Under the pieces are notes generated by a model. The model saw nothing but the letters and a program-made list of their open reading frames with translations. It was not told the origin of the DNA and did no database searches. Positions 9,024 to 17,674 of a stretch of DNA of 64,000 bases are shown one piece after another. Numbering within the stretch: the first letter of the stretch is position 1; each line of letters opens with the position of its first letter. Source of the DNA: an uncultured Pseudomonas sp. (GTDB lineage Bacteria > Pseudomonadota > Gammaproteobacteria > Pseudomonadales > Pseudomonadaceae); the NCBI RefSeq assembly GCF_946886105.1, contig NZ_CAMPHV010000001.1:1-64000 (forward strand), in the 5' to 3' direction. The position numbers and the translations under genes are program-made.

Positions 9024-9479
9024 ATGAGGCTGTGGCTGCTCCGCCATGGCGAAGCCGAAGCTCATGCGCGCAGCGATGCCGAACGCGCCTTGACGGACCA
9101 TGGGCGGCAAGAGGTTCTGCAGGCTGCGCAGCAGTTGCAGGGGCGTTCCTTGGACCTCATTCTGGTCAGCCCTTATGTGCGCGCCCAGCAGACCGCCGCC
9201 CTGGTCAAACAGGCTTTGGCTTACGACGGCGAGCTACGCAGCGTGACCTGGTTGACCCCCGATAGCGATCCCCGCGAGGTGCTGGCCAAGCTCGAACGCT
9301 ACGCTGCGGCAGAGTTGCTCCTGGTTACCCACCAACCCCTGGTCGGCGGCCTGGGCGGTTGGCTGGTGCACGGTCATCGCCAGCAACCCCTGGCCATGGC
9401 GACCGCCAGTCTGGCCGCGCTGGAAGGCGAGATGCCGGTCGCCGGCGCGATGGACCTGCTGGCACTGACGCATCCGTAA
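9024..9479 (+). CDS. sixA: Phosphohistidine phosphatase SixA
   Basis: Histidine phosphatase-superfamily enzyme that removes phosphate from phosphohistidine. In E. coli it acts on histidine-phosphotransfer and PTS (NPr) proteins. 151 aa, close to family size. The N-terminal RHGEAEAH carries the catalytic histidine; SPYVRAQQTA and LVTHQPLVGGL supply the other conserved Arg and His. It begins 10 bases after the DUF4389 gene. Its presence two genes from an Hpt-less hybrid kinase is suggestive, but no direct link can be shown from sequence. Confidence 0.9.
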   Translation: MRLWLLRHGEAEAHARSDAERALTDHGRQEVLQAAQQLQGRSLDLILVSPYVRAQQTAALVKQALAYDGELRSVTWLTPDSDPREVLAKLERYAAAELLLVTHQPLVGGLGGWLVHGHRQQPLAMATASLAALEGEMPVAGAMDLLALTHP

Positions 9480-9550
9480 CGCATTTAACAAAACGCTACT
9501 GCGCGAAACATATCTCTACTTGCGGCGCTCCTTGTACGTGGAATAGGCTG

Positions 9551-9568
9551 ACCAAGCAATTGCTTGGT
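9551..9568. promoter_or_regulatory. 18-bp perfect palindrome, candidate operator
   Basis: ACCAAGCAATTGCTTGGT reads the same on both strands over 18 bases. It lies 42 bases before the GTG of the acyl-CoA ligase gene, where a promoter would be. Length and symmetry fit a TetR-type operator, a common way to control fatty-acid genes. The regulator is not in the window. It does not match the PsrA half-site (GAAAC/GTTTC) as I know it. Confidence 0.6.
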
Positions 9569-9609
9569 TGGCTCCGTAGTTCCCACAATAACAACAAGGA
9601 GGAAGCCCT

Positions 9610-11277
9610 GTGGCTGATGCAATCAGTTTGCCGCTCGAGGTGTTTTATCAACGCGAGGCTCGGCACCCGCATAAGATCTTCATGGTTCAGCCGCTGCCGG
9701 GCGGCCAGCTGCAGGAGCTGAGTTGGGCCGAGGTCGGCGAGCAGGCGCGGCGCGCCGCCAGTTGGTTGCGTAGCCAGGAGTTGCCGCCGGGCAGCCGGGT
9801 GGCGATGTTGTCGAAGAACTGCGCGCATTGGATAGTCGCCGACTTGGCGATCTGGATGGCCGGGCATGTTTCGGTGCCGCTGTACCCGAACCTGACCGCC
9901 GAGTCGGTCCGGCAAGTGTTGCTGCATTCCGGCGCGGCACTGTTGTTCGTCGGCAAACTGGACGACTGGGCCAGCATGGCGCCCGGGGTGCCGGCGGAAC
10001 TACCGACCATAAGCCTGCCGCTGCATCCGGCAGGTACCTTCAGTCATGGTTGGGACGAGCTGCAGAGTCGTTCGCCGATCCGCGACAACCCTACCTATCC
10101 CGCCGACCAACTCGCCACCATCATCTACACCTCCGGCACCACCGGCATGCCCAAGGGCGTGATGCACAGCTTCGGCACTTTCGGTTTCGCCGCCAGCCAT
10201 GCCACCGAGCTGTTCGGCGTCGGCGAGCAGGACCGGGTGCTGTCCTATTTGCCACTGTGCCACGTCGCCGAGCGCATGTTCGTCGAGTTGGCCTCGCTTT
10301 ACTCCGGGCAGACGATCTATTTCGCCGAAAGCCTCGACAGCTTTCTGATCGATCTCAAGCGCGCGCGGCCGACGGTGATTTTCGGCGTGCCGCGCATCTG
10401 GACCAAGTTCCAGATGGGCGTCTACAGCAAGATGCCAGCGGCGCGCCTCGACTTTCTGCTGAAGTTGCCGCTTATCGGCCGCATCGTCGGTAAGCGGGTG
10501 CTGGCGGGTCTGGGGCTGGATGCGGTGCGCTATGCGCTGTCCGGCGCGGCGCCGGTGCCCGAGGCCTTGCTCAACTGGTACAAACGCCTGGGCCTGGATG
10601 TGCTCGAGGTCTACGGCATGACCGAAAACTGCGGTTATTCCCATGTTTGCCGGCCGGGTAAATTCAAGCAGGGCTGGATCGGCCAGAACAACCCGGGCGT
10701 CGAGGTGCGCATCGCCGAGGATGGCGAGGTGCAGGTACGCAGCGGCGCGACCATGCAGGGCTATTACCTTGACCCGGAAAAAACCGCGGAAACCATCACC
10801 GCCGATGGCTTTTTACGCACGGGCGACAAGGGCGAGCAGGACGCCGAGGGCAATTTGCGCCTGACCGGGCGGATCAAGGAAATTTTCAAAACCAGCAAGG
10901 GCAAGTACGTGGCCCCGGCGCCAATCGAAAATCGCCTGGCCGAGCATACGCGGATCGAGCAGGTCTGCGTGGTCGGCGATGGTATGGCGCAACCCATGGC
11001 CCTTTGCGTGCTTTCCGAGGTGGGACGTAGCGAAACCCTGAACGGTGCGCGGCAGGAGCTGAAAAACAGCTTGGAAAAGCTGCTGGAGGAGGTCAATCAG
11101 GATCTCTACAAGCACGAACGGGTGCAACGCCTAGTGCTGGTCAAGGATGTCTGGGCGGTGGACAACGGCTTTCTCACGCCGACCCTGAAGATCAAGCGCG
11201 CGGTGGTCGAAGGGGCTTACAGCGAGCGCTTCGGCGAGTGGAGCGAACACAGCGACAGCGTGCTTTGGCACGAGTGA
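9610..11277 (+). CDS. AMP-forming long-chain acyl-CoA ligase (FadD15-like)
   Basis: Activates fatty acids to acyl-CoA through an acyl-adenylate. 555 aa. ANL-superfamily motifs: P-loop-like TIIYTSGTTGMPKGVMHS (about 173-190), YLPLCHVAERM, the A5 motif EVYGMTENCG, A7 region LRTGDKGEQD and the C-terminal GRIKEIFKTSKGKYVAP, ending with the hinge/lysine region TLKIKR. The layout resembles the bacterial 'FadD15/AMP-dependent synthetase' group and not E. coli FadD. Translation starts at GTG 9610 after AAGGAGG. It is followed by a thioesterase gene 54 bases later, giving an activation/hydrolysis pair. A palindrome at 9551-9568 is a likely control site. Confidence 0.9.
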   Translation: MADAISLPLEVFYQREARHPHKIFMVQPLPGGQLQELSWAEVGEQARRAASWLRSQELPPGSRVAMLSKNCAHWIVADLAIWMAGHVSVPLYPNLTAESVRQVLLHSGAALLFVGKLDDWASMAPGVPAELPTISLPLHPAGTFSHGWDELQSRSPIRDNPTYPADQLATIIYTSGTTGMPKGVMHSFGTFGFAASHATELFGVGEQDRVLSYLPLCHVAERMFVELASLYSGQTIYFAESLDSFLIDLKRARPTVIFGVPRIWTKFQMGVYSKMPAARLDFLLKLPLIGRIVGKRVLAGLGLDAVRYALSGAAPVPEALLNWYKRLGLDVLEVYGMTENCGYSHVCRPGKFKQGWIGQNNPGVEVRIAEDGEVQVRSGATMQGYYLDPEKTAETITADGFLRTGDKGEQDAEGNLRLTGRIKEIFKTSKGKYVAPAPIENRLAEHTRIEQVCVVGDGMAQPMALCVLSEVGRSETLNGARQELKNSLEKLLEEVNQDLYKHERVQRLVLVKDVWAVDNGFLTPTLKIKRAVVEGAYSERFGEWSEHSDSVLWHE

Positions 11278-11331
11278 AATTCGCGCAGCGAACCGGTCGA
11301 TAGCGACCGATTTTTCGATCAAGGAGCGGTT

Positions 11332-11778
11332 ATGCAGATCTGGCAGCAAACACCCAACCCGGCGAAACTCAACGAGTCGTTGAAAAACACCATCGGTGAG
11401 GTTCTCGATATCCGTTTCGAGTCCTATGACGACGAGTCCCTGACCGCGAGCATGGTGGTCGATCCGCGTACCCATCAGCCCTACGGTCTGCTGCATGGCG
11501 GCGCGTCTGTGGTGTTGGCGGAAACCCTGGGTTCCACCGCCAGCTACCTGTGCATCGACAGCAGCCGCTTCTACTGCGTGGGGCTGGAGGTGAACGCCAA
11601 TCACCTTCGCGGTTTGCGCAGCGGCCGCGTCACCGCTGTGGCCCGTGCCGTGCACCTGGGGCGCACCACCCATGTCTGGGATATCCGCCTGAGCGGGGAG
11701 GATGGCAAGGCCAGCTGCATTTCGCGTTTGACCATGGCCATAGTGCCCCTGGGCGAGAACGGCCCGGCGCAACGCTAG
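11332..11778 (+). CDS. Hotdog-fold acyl-CoA thioesterase (PaaI/EntH type)
   Basis: 148 aa, single hotdog domain. YGLLHGGASVVLAETLGS holds the conserved Gly-Gly turn and the catalytic Glu of the PaaI/EntH/MenI group; GLEVNANHLRG and the final strands fit as well. It should hydrolyse acyl- or aryl-CoA. From memory P. aeruginosa PA1618, a structurally studied thioesterase, sits in the same place after an AMP-ligase gene; equivalence here is inferred. The start has a strong AAGGAGCGG site. It is likely co-transcribed with the ligase. Confidence 0.88.
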   Translation: MQIWQQTPNPAKLNESLKNTIGEVLDIRFESYDDESLTASMVVDPRTHQPYGLLHGGASVVLAETLGSTASYLCIDSSRFYCVGLEVNANHLRGLRSGRVTAVARAVHLGRTTHVWDIRLSGEDGKASCISRLTMAIVPLGENGPAQR

Positions 11779-11793
11779 TCAAAGGTCGCTCTT

Positions 11794-11871
11794 GTAGCCC
11801 GGATGCAATCCGGGGAGCGGTTGCCGGGGCGAAAACCCATCCCGGATTGCGCTTAGGCTTATTCGGCTGCG
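11794..11871. repeat. REP-like palindromic repeat
   Basis: GTAGCCCGGATGCAATCCGGG (hairpin arms CCCGGAT/ATCCGGG) is followed by an inverted, less perfect CCCGGATTGCGCTTAGGCTTATTCGG. This is the familiar Pseudomonas intergenic repeat style. It lies just after the thioesterase stop and may protect or end that transcript. Confidence 0.65.
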
Positions 11872-12000
11872 GGCGAGGGCGGATGACACCATTCCCCTGA
11901 AGTTTGGCCATAGTGCCGTCATTCACTGGCCGGTTTGTCATTGCTGTGCCGACGCGGCTGCCGGACAATCTGCCGAACCTTTCGCCAAAAGCCAGCCGTC

Positions 12001-12810
12001 ATGACCCAGACCCTATTCTTCGCCCATGCCAATGGCTTCCCCTCGGCCACCTACGGCAAGCTGTTCGCTTCCTTGGCGCCGGATTATCAGGTGCGGCATC
12101 TACCGCAGCATGGCCACGATCCGCGTTTTCCGGTGAACGACAACTGGAGCAACCTGGTCGACGAGTTGATCCATCATCTCGAACAAGGCGACGAGCCTGT
12201 GTGGGGCGTCGGCCATTCCCTCGGCGGTGTGCTGCATTACCACGCGGCCCTGTTGCGTCCCGAGCTTTATCGCGGCGTGGCGATGCTCGACTCGCCGGTG
12301 CTGACCCTGGCCGACAAGGTGGTGATCCGCGCGGCCAAGCGCTTCGGCTTTATCGATCGCATCACTCCGGCCGGGCGCACCCTGGGGCGTCGCGAGGAAT
12401 TCGTCGACCTGGCCGAGGCGCGCGACTATTTCGCCGCCAAGACTCTGTTCCGCCGCTTCGACCCCGATTGCCTGGACGCCTACGTCCAGCACGGTCTGCA
12501 GCCGGCGGGCGAACGTCTGCGCCTGCGTTTCGACGCCGCCACCGAAATCAGCATTTACCGCAGCGTGCCGCACACCAGCCCGGGCCGTCCGCAGCAGTTG
12601 CAGGTACCCCTGGCATTGGTGCGCGGCCGGCACAGCCGGGTGGTGTTGCCGCATCATGCCCATCTGGTACGCCGCGTGCCGCGCGGCGAATACCTGACAT
12701 TGCCCGGTGGCCACATGTTTCCGCTGGAGCGGCCCCAGGACACCGCCGCGCTGCTCAAACAGCTCTTCGCGCGCTGGAGCGAGAAGCCAAGCCTGGAGCA
12801 ATCGGCATGA
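12001..12810 (+). CDS. Alpha/beta hydrolase
   Basis: 269 aa. N-terminal FAHANGFPSATY (oxyanion region), the nucleophile elbow GVGHSLGGVLHYH with its serine at about 74, and a C-terminal histidine in LPGGHMFPLERP are all present, so it should be an active serine hydrolase. The substrate is unknown. ATG 12001 was chosen; upstream in-frame residues from 11935 look like noise and there is no strong ribosome site at either. Its stop overlaps the start of a second hydrolase (ATGA), so the two are translationally coupled. Confidence 0.85.
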   Translation: MTQTLFFAHANGFPSATYGKLFASLAPDYQVRHLPQHGHDPRFPVNDNWSNLVDELIHHLEQGDEPVWGVGHSLGGVLHYHAALLRPELYRGVAMLDSPVLTLADKVVIRAAKRFGFIDRITPAGRTLGRREEFVDLAEARDYFAAKTLFRRFDPDCLDAYVQHGLQPAGERLRLRFDAATEISIYRSVPHTSPGRPQQLQVPLALVRGRHSRVVLPHHAHLVRRVPRGEYLTLPGGHMFPLERPQDTAALLKQLFARWSEKPSLEQSA

Positions 12811-13670
12811 ATATGGATTTCGAAGAAGTTCGCCTGAGCCTGCCGCATATCGAACTGGCCGCGCACCTCTACGGCCCGCCGGATGGCGAGCCGGTAATCG
12901 CGCTGCACGGCTGGCTGGACAACGCGGCGAGCTTCGCACGCCTGGCGCCGAAGCTGCCGGGGCTGCGCATCGTCGCCCTGGATTTCGCCGGCCACGGCCA
13001 TTCCGACCATCGCCCTCCGGGCGGCAGCTATGCGATCTGGGATTACGCCCATGACGTGCTGCAGGTCGCCGAACAATTCGGTTGGCAGCGCTTTTCCCTG
13101 CTCGGCCATTCCATGGGCGCGATCGTCTCCGTGCTGCTGGCCGGCGCCATGCCCGAGCGAGTCAAACGCCTTGCGCTGATCGACGGGCTGATTCCCTACA
13201 CCGGCGAGGCCGATAGCGCGCCGCAAAAACTCGGCGAGGCGCTCAGGGCGCAGCTGGCCCTGGCAGGTAAAAGCAAACCGGTGTATGCCGAGTTCAGCCG
13301 CGCGGTGGAGGCGCGGATGCGCGGCGTCGGTGCGGTCAGTCGCGAAGCGGCCGAGCTGCTGGCGCAACGCGGCCTGATGCCGGTGCCCGGCGGCTACACC
13401 TGGCGCACCGACAGCCGCCTGACCTTGCCGTCGCCGCTGCGCTTGACCCACGCCCATGCCCTGGCCTTCGCCCGCCGTCTGCAATGCCCCGCCAGCCTGG
13501 TATTGGCCGAGCAGGGCATGTTGCACGCGCAACCGCGGGTGACCGAGTTGCTCGAAGGTTTGCCGATCGAAACCCACACCTTGCCCGGCGGCCATCATCT
13601 GCACCTGGACGACGAAGCGGGCGCGGCGCTGGTAGCAGACTGTTTCAAAGCTTTCCTGCAGTCGCCTTGA
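12807..13670 (+). CDS. Alpha/beta hydrolase, second of a coupled pair
   Basis: 287 aa. ALHGWLDNAASF (HG oxyanion motif), the nucleophile elbow LLGHSMGAIVS (Ser about 100), and the catalytic His in LPGGHHLHLDD. This gives a complete triad of the esterase/lipase type. The frame is open upstream to 11904, but that part overlaps the first hydrolase and reads as low-complexity shadow, so the ATG at 12807 is used. Paralogous in fold to the preceding gene but low in similarity outside the motifs. Substrate unknown. Confidence 0.86.
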   Translation: MNMDFEEVRLSLPHIELAAHLYGPPDGEPVIALHGWLDNAASFARLAPKLPGLRIVALDFAGHGHSDHRPPGGSYAIWDYAHDVLQVAEQFGWQRFSLLGHSMGAIVSVLLAGAMPERVKRLALIDGLIPYTGEADSAPQKLGEALRAQLALAGKSKPVYAEFSRAVEARMRGVGAVSREAAELLAQRGLMPVPGGYTWRTDSRLTLPSPLRLTHAHALAFARRLQCPASLVLAEQGMLHAQPRVTELLEGLPIETHTLPGGHHLHLDDEAGAALVADCFKAFLQSP

Positions 13671-13720
13671 CTTGCTAAAGACAACTGGGGAAGGTGTGGT
13701 CGATTGCAATGGAGAATCGC

Positions 13721-14383
13721 ATGATCGACCTGTACACAGCCGCGACACCCAACGGGCACAAGGTGTCCATCGCTCTGGAAGAGCTTGGTTTGCCTTACCA
13801 GGTACATGCCCTGCGCTTCGATAAGCAGGAGCAGAAAACGCCGGCATTTCTCAAGATCAACCCCAACGGACGGATTCCGGCGATTGTCGACCGCGACAAC
13901 GGCGACTTCGCCGTGTTCGAGTCCGGCGCGATCTTGCTCTACCTCGCCGAGCGAACCGGCCAACTGCTGCCGGCCGACGCCAAGGGCCGTTCGCAGGTCG
14001 TGCAGTGGCTGATGTTCCAGATGGGCGGGGTCGGTCCTATGCAGGGCCAGGCCAATGTGTTCTTCCGCTATTTCCCGGAAAAGCTGCAAGGCGCCATCGA
14101 TCGTTATCAGCATGAAACCCGGCGCCTCTACGAGGTGCTGGATACGCGCCTGGGCGAAGCCGAATATTTGGCCGGCGATTACAGCATTGCCGATATCGCC
14201 ACCTATCCTTGGGTACGGATACATGATTGGGCCGGCGTTTCGGTGGATGGGCTGGAGCATCTTCAGCGCTGGATGAACGCCCTGAACGAGCGCCCCGCGG
14301 TGCAGCGCGGCCTATCAGTGCCGCGCCGTGAAGAGGACGGCGAAAAGCTGGTCAAGGCCGCCCAGTCGATGCTGATCAAGTGA
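13721..14383 (+). CDS. Glutathione transferase, nu class (YfcG/YghU-like)
   Basis: 220 aa. The N-terminal thioredoxin-like domain starts [20 protein letters not shown], with [13 protein letters not shown] (cis-Pro) and [11 protein letters not shown]. The T-A-x-T-P-N-G opening in place of the Tyr/Ser of other classes is typical of nu-class enzymes, which act as disulphide-bond reductases with glutathione. The all-alpha domain follows ([15 protein letters not shown]). ATG 13721 is preferred because GGAG sits seven bases upstream; ATGs at 13709 and 13694 are alternatives. Confidence 0.88.
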   Translation: MIDLYTAATPNGHKVSIALEELGLPYQVHALRFDKQEQKTPAFLKINPNGRIPAIVDRDNGDFAVFESGAILLYLAERTGQLLPADAKGRSQVVQWLMFQMGGVGPMQGQANVFFRYFPEKLQGAIDRYQHETRRLYEVLDTRLGEAEYLAGDYSIADIATYPWVRIHDWAGVSVDGLEHLQRWMNALNERPAVQRGLSVPRREEDGEKLVKAAQSMLIK

Positions 14384-14391
14384 GGGCACGC

Positions 14392-15198
14392 ATGCGTTGT
14401 TTGAGTGTTTTAGGGCTGGTGTTGGCACTGGCCAGCGGCGCGGCGAGCGCCGATGTCCCCGGTAGCCATGACCTCGAGGTATTGCCGCGCTTTCCCGGGA
14501 GCAAGATCGTTGGCTTTGAACAAGCTGCCGACCAGGAGCGTATCTACCCGCAAGGCTCCATCCGGCGCATTAGCGGTCGCTTGCGTTACGAGCGGGAGGT
14601 GGCGCTGCAGGGCCAGCTCACCGCGGTGACCTACGAACTGCCGCGCAGCCATAGCGCCGACGAAGTCTTCACCGCGGCGCGCAAAGCTTTGCAGGCGCAG
14701 GATGCCGAGTTGCTTTATTGGTGTCAGGGGCGCGAATGCGGCTCGAGCAGCCTGTGGGCCAATGCGGTTTTCGATCAATCGATTCTCTACGGCTCCGACG
14801 ATCAGCAGGCGTACTTGCTGATGCGTCTGGCCGAGCCGCAGCAGAACAGCCTGTTGGCGCTCTACAGCATTACCCGCGGCAACAAGCGCGCTTACCTGCA
14901 TGCCGAGCTGCTGGAAGCCGATCAGCCGCTCGCCGATCTACTGCCCACTCCGGCCACCTTGCTGCGGCAGTTGAAGAGCAGCGGCGAGTTGCGCCTGGCC
15001 AAGAGAACCACGCCCAGCGAGGCCTGGGTGGCGTTGCTGGCGCGCAGCTTGAATCTCGACAGCACCCTGCGCGTAAGCCTCAGCGGGCCTGAGGCGGGTG
15101 CCTGGCGCGACGCGCTGATCGAGCAACGTGTGCGGGCGGCACGCCTGGAATTGGCCGAGCAGGAAACACCGGGCTTGCGTGTAACATTGCTGCGTTGA
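14392..15198 (+). CDS. Exported DUF4892-type protein
   Basis: 268 aa with a signal peptide (LSVLGLVLALASGAASA, cut about residue 21). The mature part opens PGSHDLEVLPRFPGSKIVGFEQ, typical of DUF4892 proteins, which in other species carry an OmpA-like C-terminus; that domain is absent here. Two cysteines lie close together (YWCQGRECGSSSLW) and could form a disulphide. GTG at 14380 overlaps the glutathione transferase stop and is an alternative start; ATG 14392 has GAGGG five bases upstream. Probably periplasmic, role unknown. Confidence 0.75.
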   Translation: MRCLSVLGLVLALASGAASADVPGSHDLEVLPRFPGSKIVGFEQAADQERIYPQGSIRRISGRLRYEREVALQGQLTAVTYELPRSHSADEVFTAARKALQAQDAELLYWCQGRECGSSSLWANAVFDQSILYGSDDQQAYLLMRLAEPQQNSLLALYSITRGNKRAYLHAELLEADQPLADLLPTPATLLRQLKSSGELRLAKRTTPSEAWVALLARSLNLDSTLRVSLSGPEAGAWRDALIEQRVRAARLELAEQETPGLRVTLLR

Positions 15199-15308
15199 CG
15201 GACGAGACGATCCAAACGTCGGATTGATACCTACCGAACTTTCCCTTCGAGGCTTTGCGCATCCGCGTAGAGCCTTTTTGCCGTTTCCTTGTGTGTGGAG
15301 TTGTGCGC

Positions 15309-16391
15309 ATGGCCAATAACGATCGCTTGCTGGTGCAGATCCTGTTGCTCGCCCTGCTGGGTGCGAGCATGTGGGTGTTGGCGCCGTTCTGGTCGGCGTT
15401 GTTCTGGGCCGCCGTACTGTCGTTCGCCAGTTGGCCGGTGATGCGCGTATTGACGCGCTTATTGCGCGGCCGGCAGTCGATGGCTGCAGGCTTGCTGACC
15501 CTGGGCTGGACCGTGCTGGTCGCCGTACCGCTGGTCATGCTGGGGTTCAATCTGGCCGACCATATCAAGGATGCAACCGCCCTGGTCAAGGGCTTCCAGG
15601 TCGAAGGCCTGCCGCCGCATCCGACCTGGTTGGAAGGGGTGCCCTTGGTCGGCGAGCGCCTGGTGGGGTTCTGGGAAACCATCGACGAACAAGGTGCGGC
15701 TTTTTTCGCCACCGTACGGCCTTATCTTGGTCAAGTCGGCAATTGGCTGCTGGCGCGTAGCGCGCAGATCGGCGGCGGCATACTGGAGTTGGCCCTGAGC
15801 CTGATTCTGGTGTTCTTCTTCTACCGCGATGGCCCGCGCCTGGCGTCCTTCGCCGAAAGCCTGCTGGAGCGTCTGATCGGCGAGCGTGCCGAGCATTATC
15901 TGGAACTGATCGCCGGCACCGTGCAGCGCGTGGTCAACGGCGTGATCGGCACCGCCGCCGCCCAAGCGATTCTGGCCTGCATCGGTTTTATGATCGCCGG
16001 CGTTCCTGGCGCTTTGCTGCTCGGCCTGCTGACCTTCGGCGCGAGCCTGATCATGGTACCGCCGCTGATCTGGGCCCCGGCCGTGGCCTGGTTGATCTGG
16101 CAAGGCGAGATCGGTATGGCGATCTTCCTCGGTGTCTGGGGCCTGTTCGTGATCAGCGGCGTGGACAACATCCTCAAACCCTACCTGATCAGCCGCGGCG
16201 GCAACCTGCCGTTGGTGGTGGTGCTGCTCGGCGTATTCGGCGGCATCCTGGCCTTCGGCTTTATGGGCCTGTTCCTCGGCCCAACCTTGCTCGCCGTGGC
16301 CTACAGCCTGCTCAGCGATTGGGTGGCGGATAAAGCCGTGCATGGCGAGCCTGCAGCAGGCCCAGCGCAGTCAGACGGTCAACATCAATAA
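15309..16391 (+). CDS. AI-2E family permease (YdiK-like)
   Basis: 360 aa polytopic inner membrane protein. Two N-terminal helices (about 8-55), a third at about 65-85, a soluble stretch with amphipathic helix (about 90-155), and five or so helices after 160, including the family's SLILVFFFYRDG and VWGLFVISGVDNILKPYLISRG. The family (UPF0118) exports varied solutes and the name does not prove autoinducer transport. ATG 15309 has GGAG nine bases upstream. It converges with the patatin-like gene, seven bases away, with no terminator between. Confidence 0.88.
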   Translation: MANNDRLLVQILLLALLGASMWVLAPFWSALFWAAVLSFASWPVMRVLTRLLRGRQSMAAGLLTLGWTVLVAVPLVMLGFNLADHIKDATALVKGFQVEGLPPHPTWLEGVPLVGERLVGFWETIDEQGAAFFATVRPYLGQVGNWLLARSAQIGGGILELALSLILVFFFYRDGPRLASFAESLLERLIGERAEHYLELIAGTVQRVVNGVIGTAAAQAILACIGFMIAGVPGALLLGLLTFGASLIMVPPLIWAPAVAWLIWQGEIGMAIFLGVWGLFVISGVDNILKPYLISRGGNLPLVVVLLGVFGGILAFGFMGLFLGPTLLAVAYSLLSDWVADKAVHGEPAAGPAQSDGQHQ

Positions 16392-16398
16392 GGCCGGC

Positions 16399-17424
16399 TC
16401 ACACATCGCCCCGCTCGTACTTGTCCAACGTATCCCTGGCGATCTGCCGGCCGAGCATGATCAGTTCGGGGGCCTTGTAGAACTCGAAGAAACGGCACAC
16501 GCGCTTGGGTACGTTGATCAGGATATCCGGCGGGTAGCCGGCTATCTTGTATTGCGCCAGCGAGGTCTGCATCACCTCGAAGCTCTGGTTGACCAGTTCG
16601 AGCAAGGAGGCCGGGCCGCCGAGGTCGGCGATGCGCGAGCCGCTGGCGGATTTCGGCGTGGCGGCTTTCTCCACTGCGCTCGGCGGGCGCTGATCCCAGG
16701 GGTTGATCGCTTCGGCCGGCACGGGTTCGCTGAGGTTTTCCAGCAGTAACAGTTCGTCATCCTCGCCGCCTTTACGGCGGAACGATGGCAGACGTGAGCC
16801 GAGCGTGCTCATCATCAGGTCGAAACGGGTTTTCAGGGCGGGCGTACGTTCGATCACCGGCAATTGGTAATGCTGCTGGTTGGTCGAGTTGAGATTGACC
16901 GCGACTATCAGGTCGCAGTGGCTGGATACCACCGGCACAATCGGCAGCGGGTTCAACAGGCCGCCGTCGACCAGCATGCGCTTGCCCTGAACCACCGGGG
17001 TGAACAGGCTGGGGATCGCCGCCGAAGCGCGCATGGCCTGATGCAGGCAGCCTTCCTGAAACCAGATTTCCTGCTGGTTGGTGAGGTCGGTGGCCACCGC
17101 GGTGAAGGGGATCGAGAGCTCTTCGATATCGATCTCGCCGACGATCTCGCGAATCTTGCCGAACACTTTCTCCCCGCGAATGGCGCCCAGGCGGAAACTC
17201 ACGTCGAGCAGGCGCAGCACGTCCAGGTAATCGAGGCTTTGCGTCCAGTCGCGGTATTCGTCAAGTTTGCCGGCTGCATAGATGCCGCCCACCACGGCGC
17301 CCATCGAGCAGCCGGCGATGCAGGCGATCTCGTAACCGCGGGCTTCCAATTCTTCGATCACGCCGATATGCGCATAGCCACGTGCGCCGCCGGACCCCAA
17401 TACCAGCGCAATGCGCTTGCTCAT
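16399..17424 (-). CDS. Patatin-like phospholipase (RssA type)
   Basis: 341 aa. [15 protein letters not shown] supplies the glycine-rich oxyanion loop, [10 protein letters not shown] the nucleophile serine (GxSxG), and [10 protein letters not shown] the catalytic Asp of the Ser-Asp dyad. The C-terminal third (about 250-340) is family-variable and ends KYERGDV. It is expected to hydrolyse acyl lipids in the cytoplasm. The start at 17424 ([10 protein letters not shown]) follows a GGGGGTG stretch. It is divergent from selD with a 250-base gap. Confidence 0.88.
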   Translation of the reverse strand: MSKRIALVLGSGGARGYAHIGVIEELEARGYEIACIAGCSMGAVVGGIYAAGKLDEYRDWTQSLDYLDVLRLLDVSFRLGAIRGEKVFGKIREIVGEIDIEELSIPFTAVATDLTNQQEIWFQEGCLHQAMRASAAIPSLFTPVVQGKRMLVDGGLLNPLPIVPVVSSHCDLIVAVNLNSTNQQHYQLPVIERTPALKTRFDLMMSTLGSRLPSFRRKGGEDDELLLLENLSEPVPAEAINPWDQRPPSAVEKAATPKSASGSRIADLGGPASLLELVNQSFEVMQTSLAQYKIAGYPPDILINVPKRVCRFFEFYKAPELIMLGRQIARDTLDKYERGDV

Positions 17425-17674
17425 AACACCCCCGTTAATCCTCTGTCTCTGGAACATACCCTGCGCCGATCCCCCGCACCAGAGCGCCGCGGATCCGCGA
17501 CGAGGAAATACCGTGGGCGCCGATACCGAGCCGGCGCATTTGCGGTTGATCCGCAGGAGTCTCTATTCGTTCCGGGGATCAGGTTCCGTTTATCCCAAGG
17601 GCACGTTCACGCTCGCTAGGCTTTTCGCCGGCCTGTTAGAATCCGCGCCTTGTCGAGGCGATACGAGCGATTCC

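Noticed and set aside
11904..12806. Long upstream extension of the second hydrolase frame
   Set aside because: It overlaps the first hydrolase in another frame and reads as Arg/Pro/Ala-rich shadow; the true start is the ATG at 12807.
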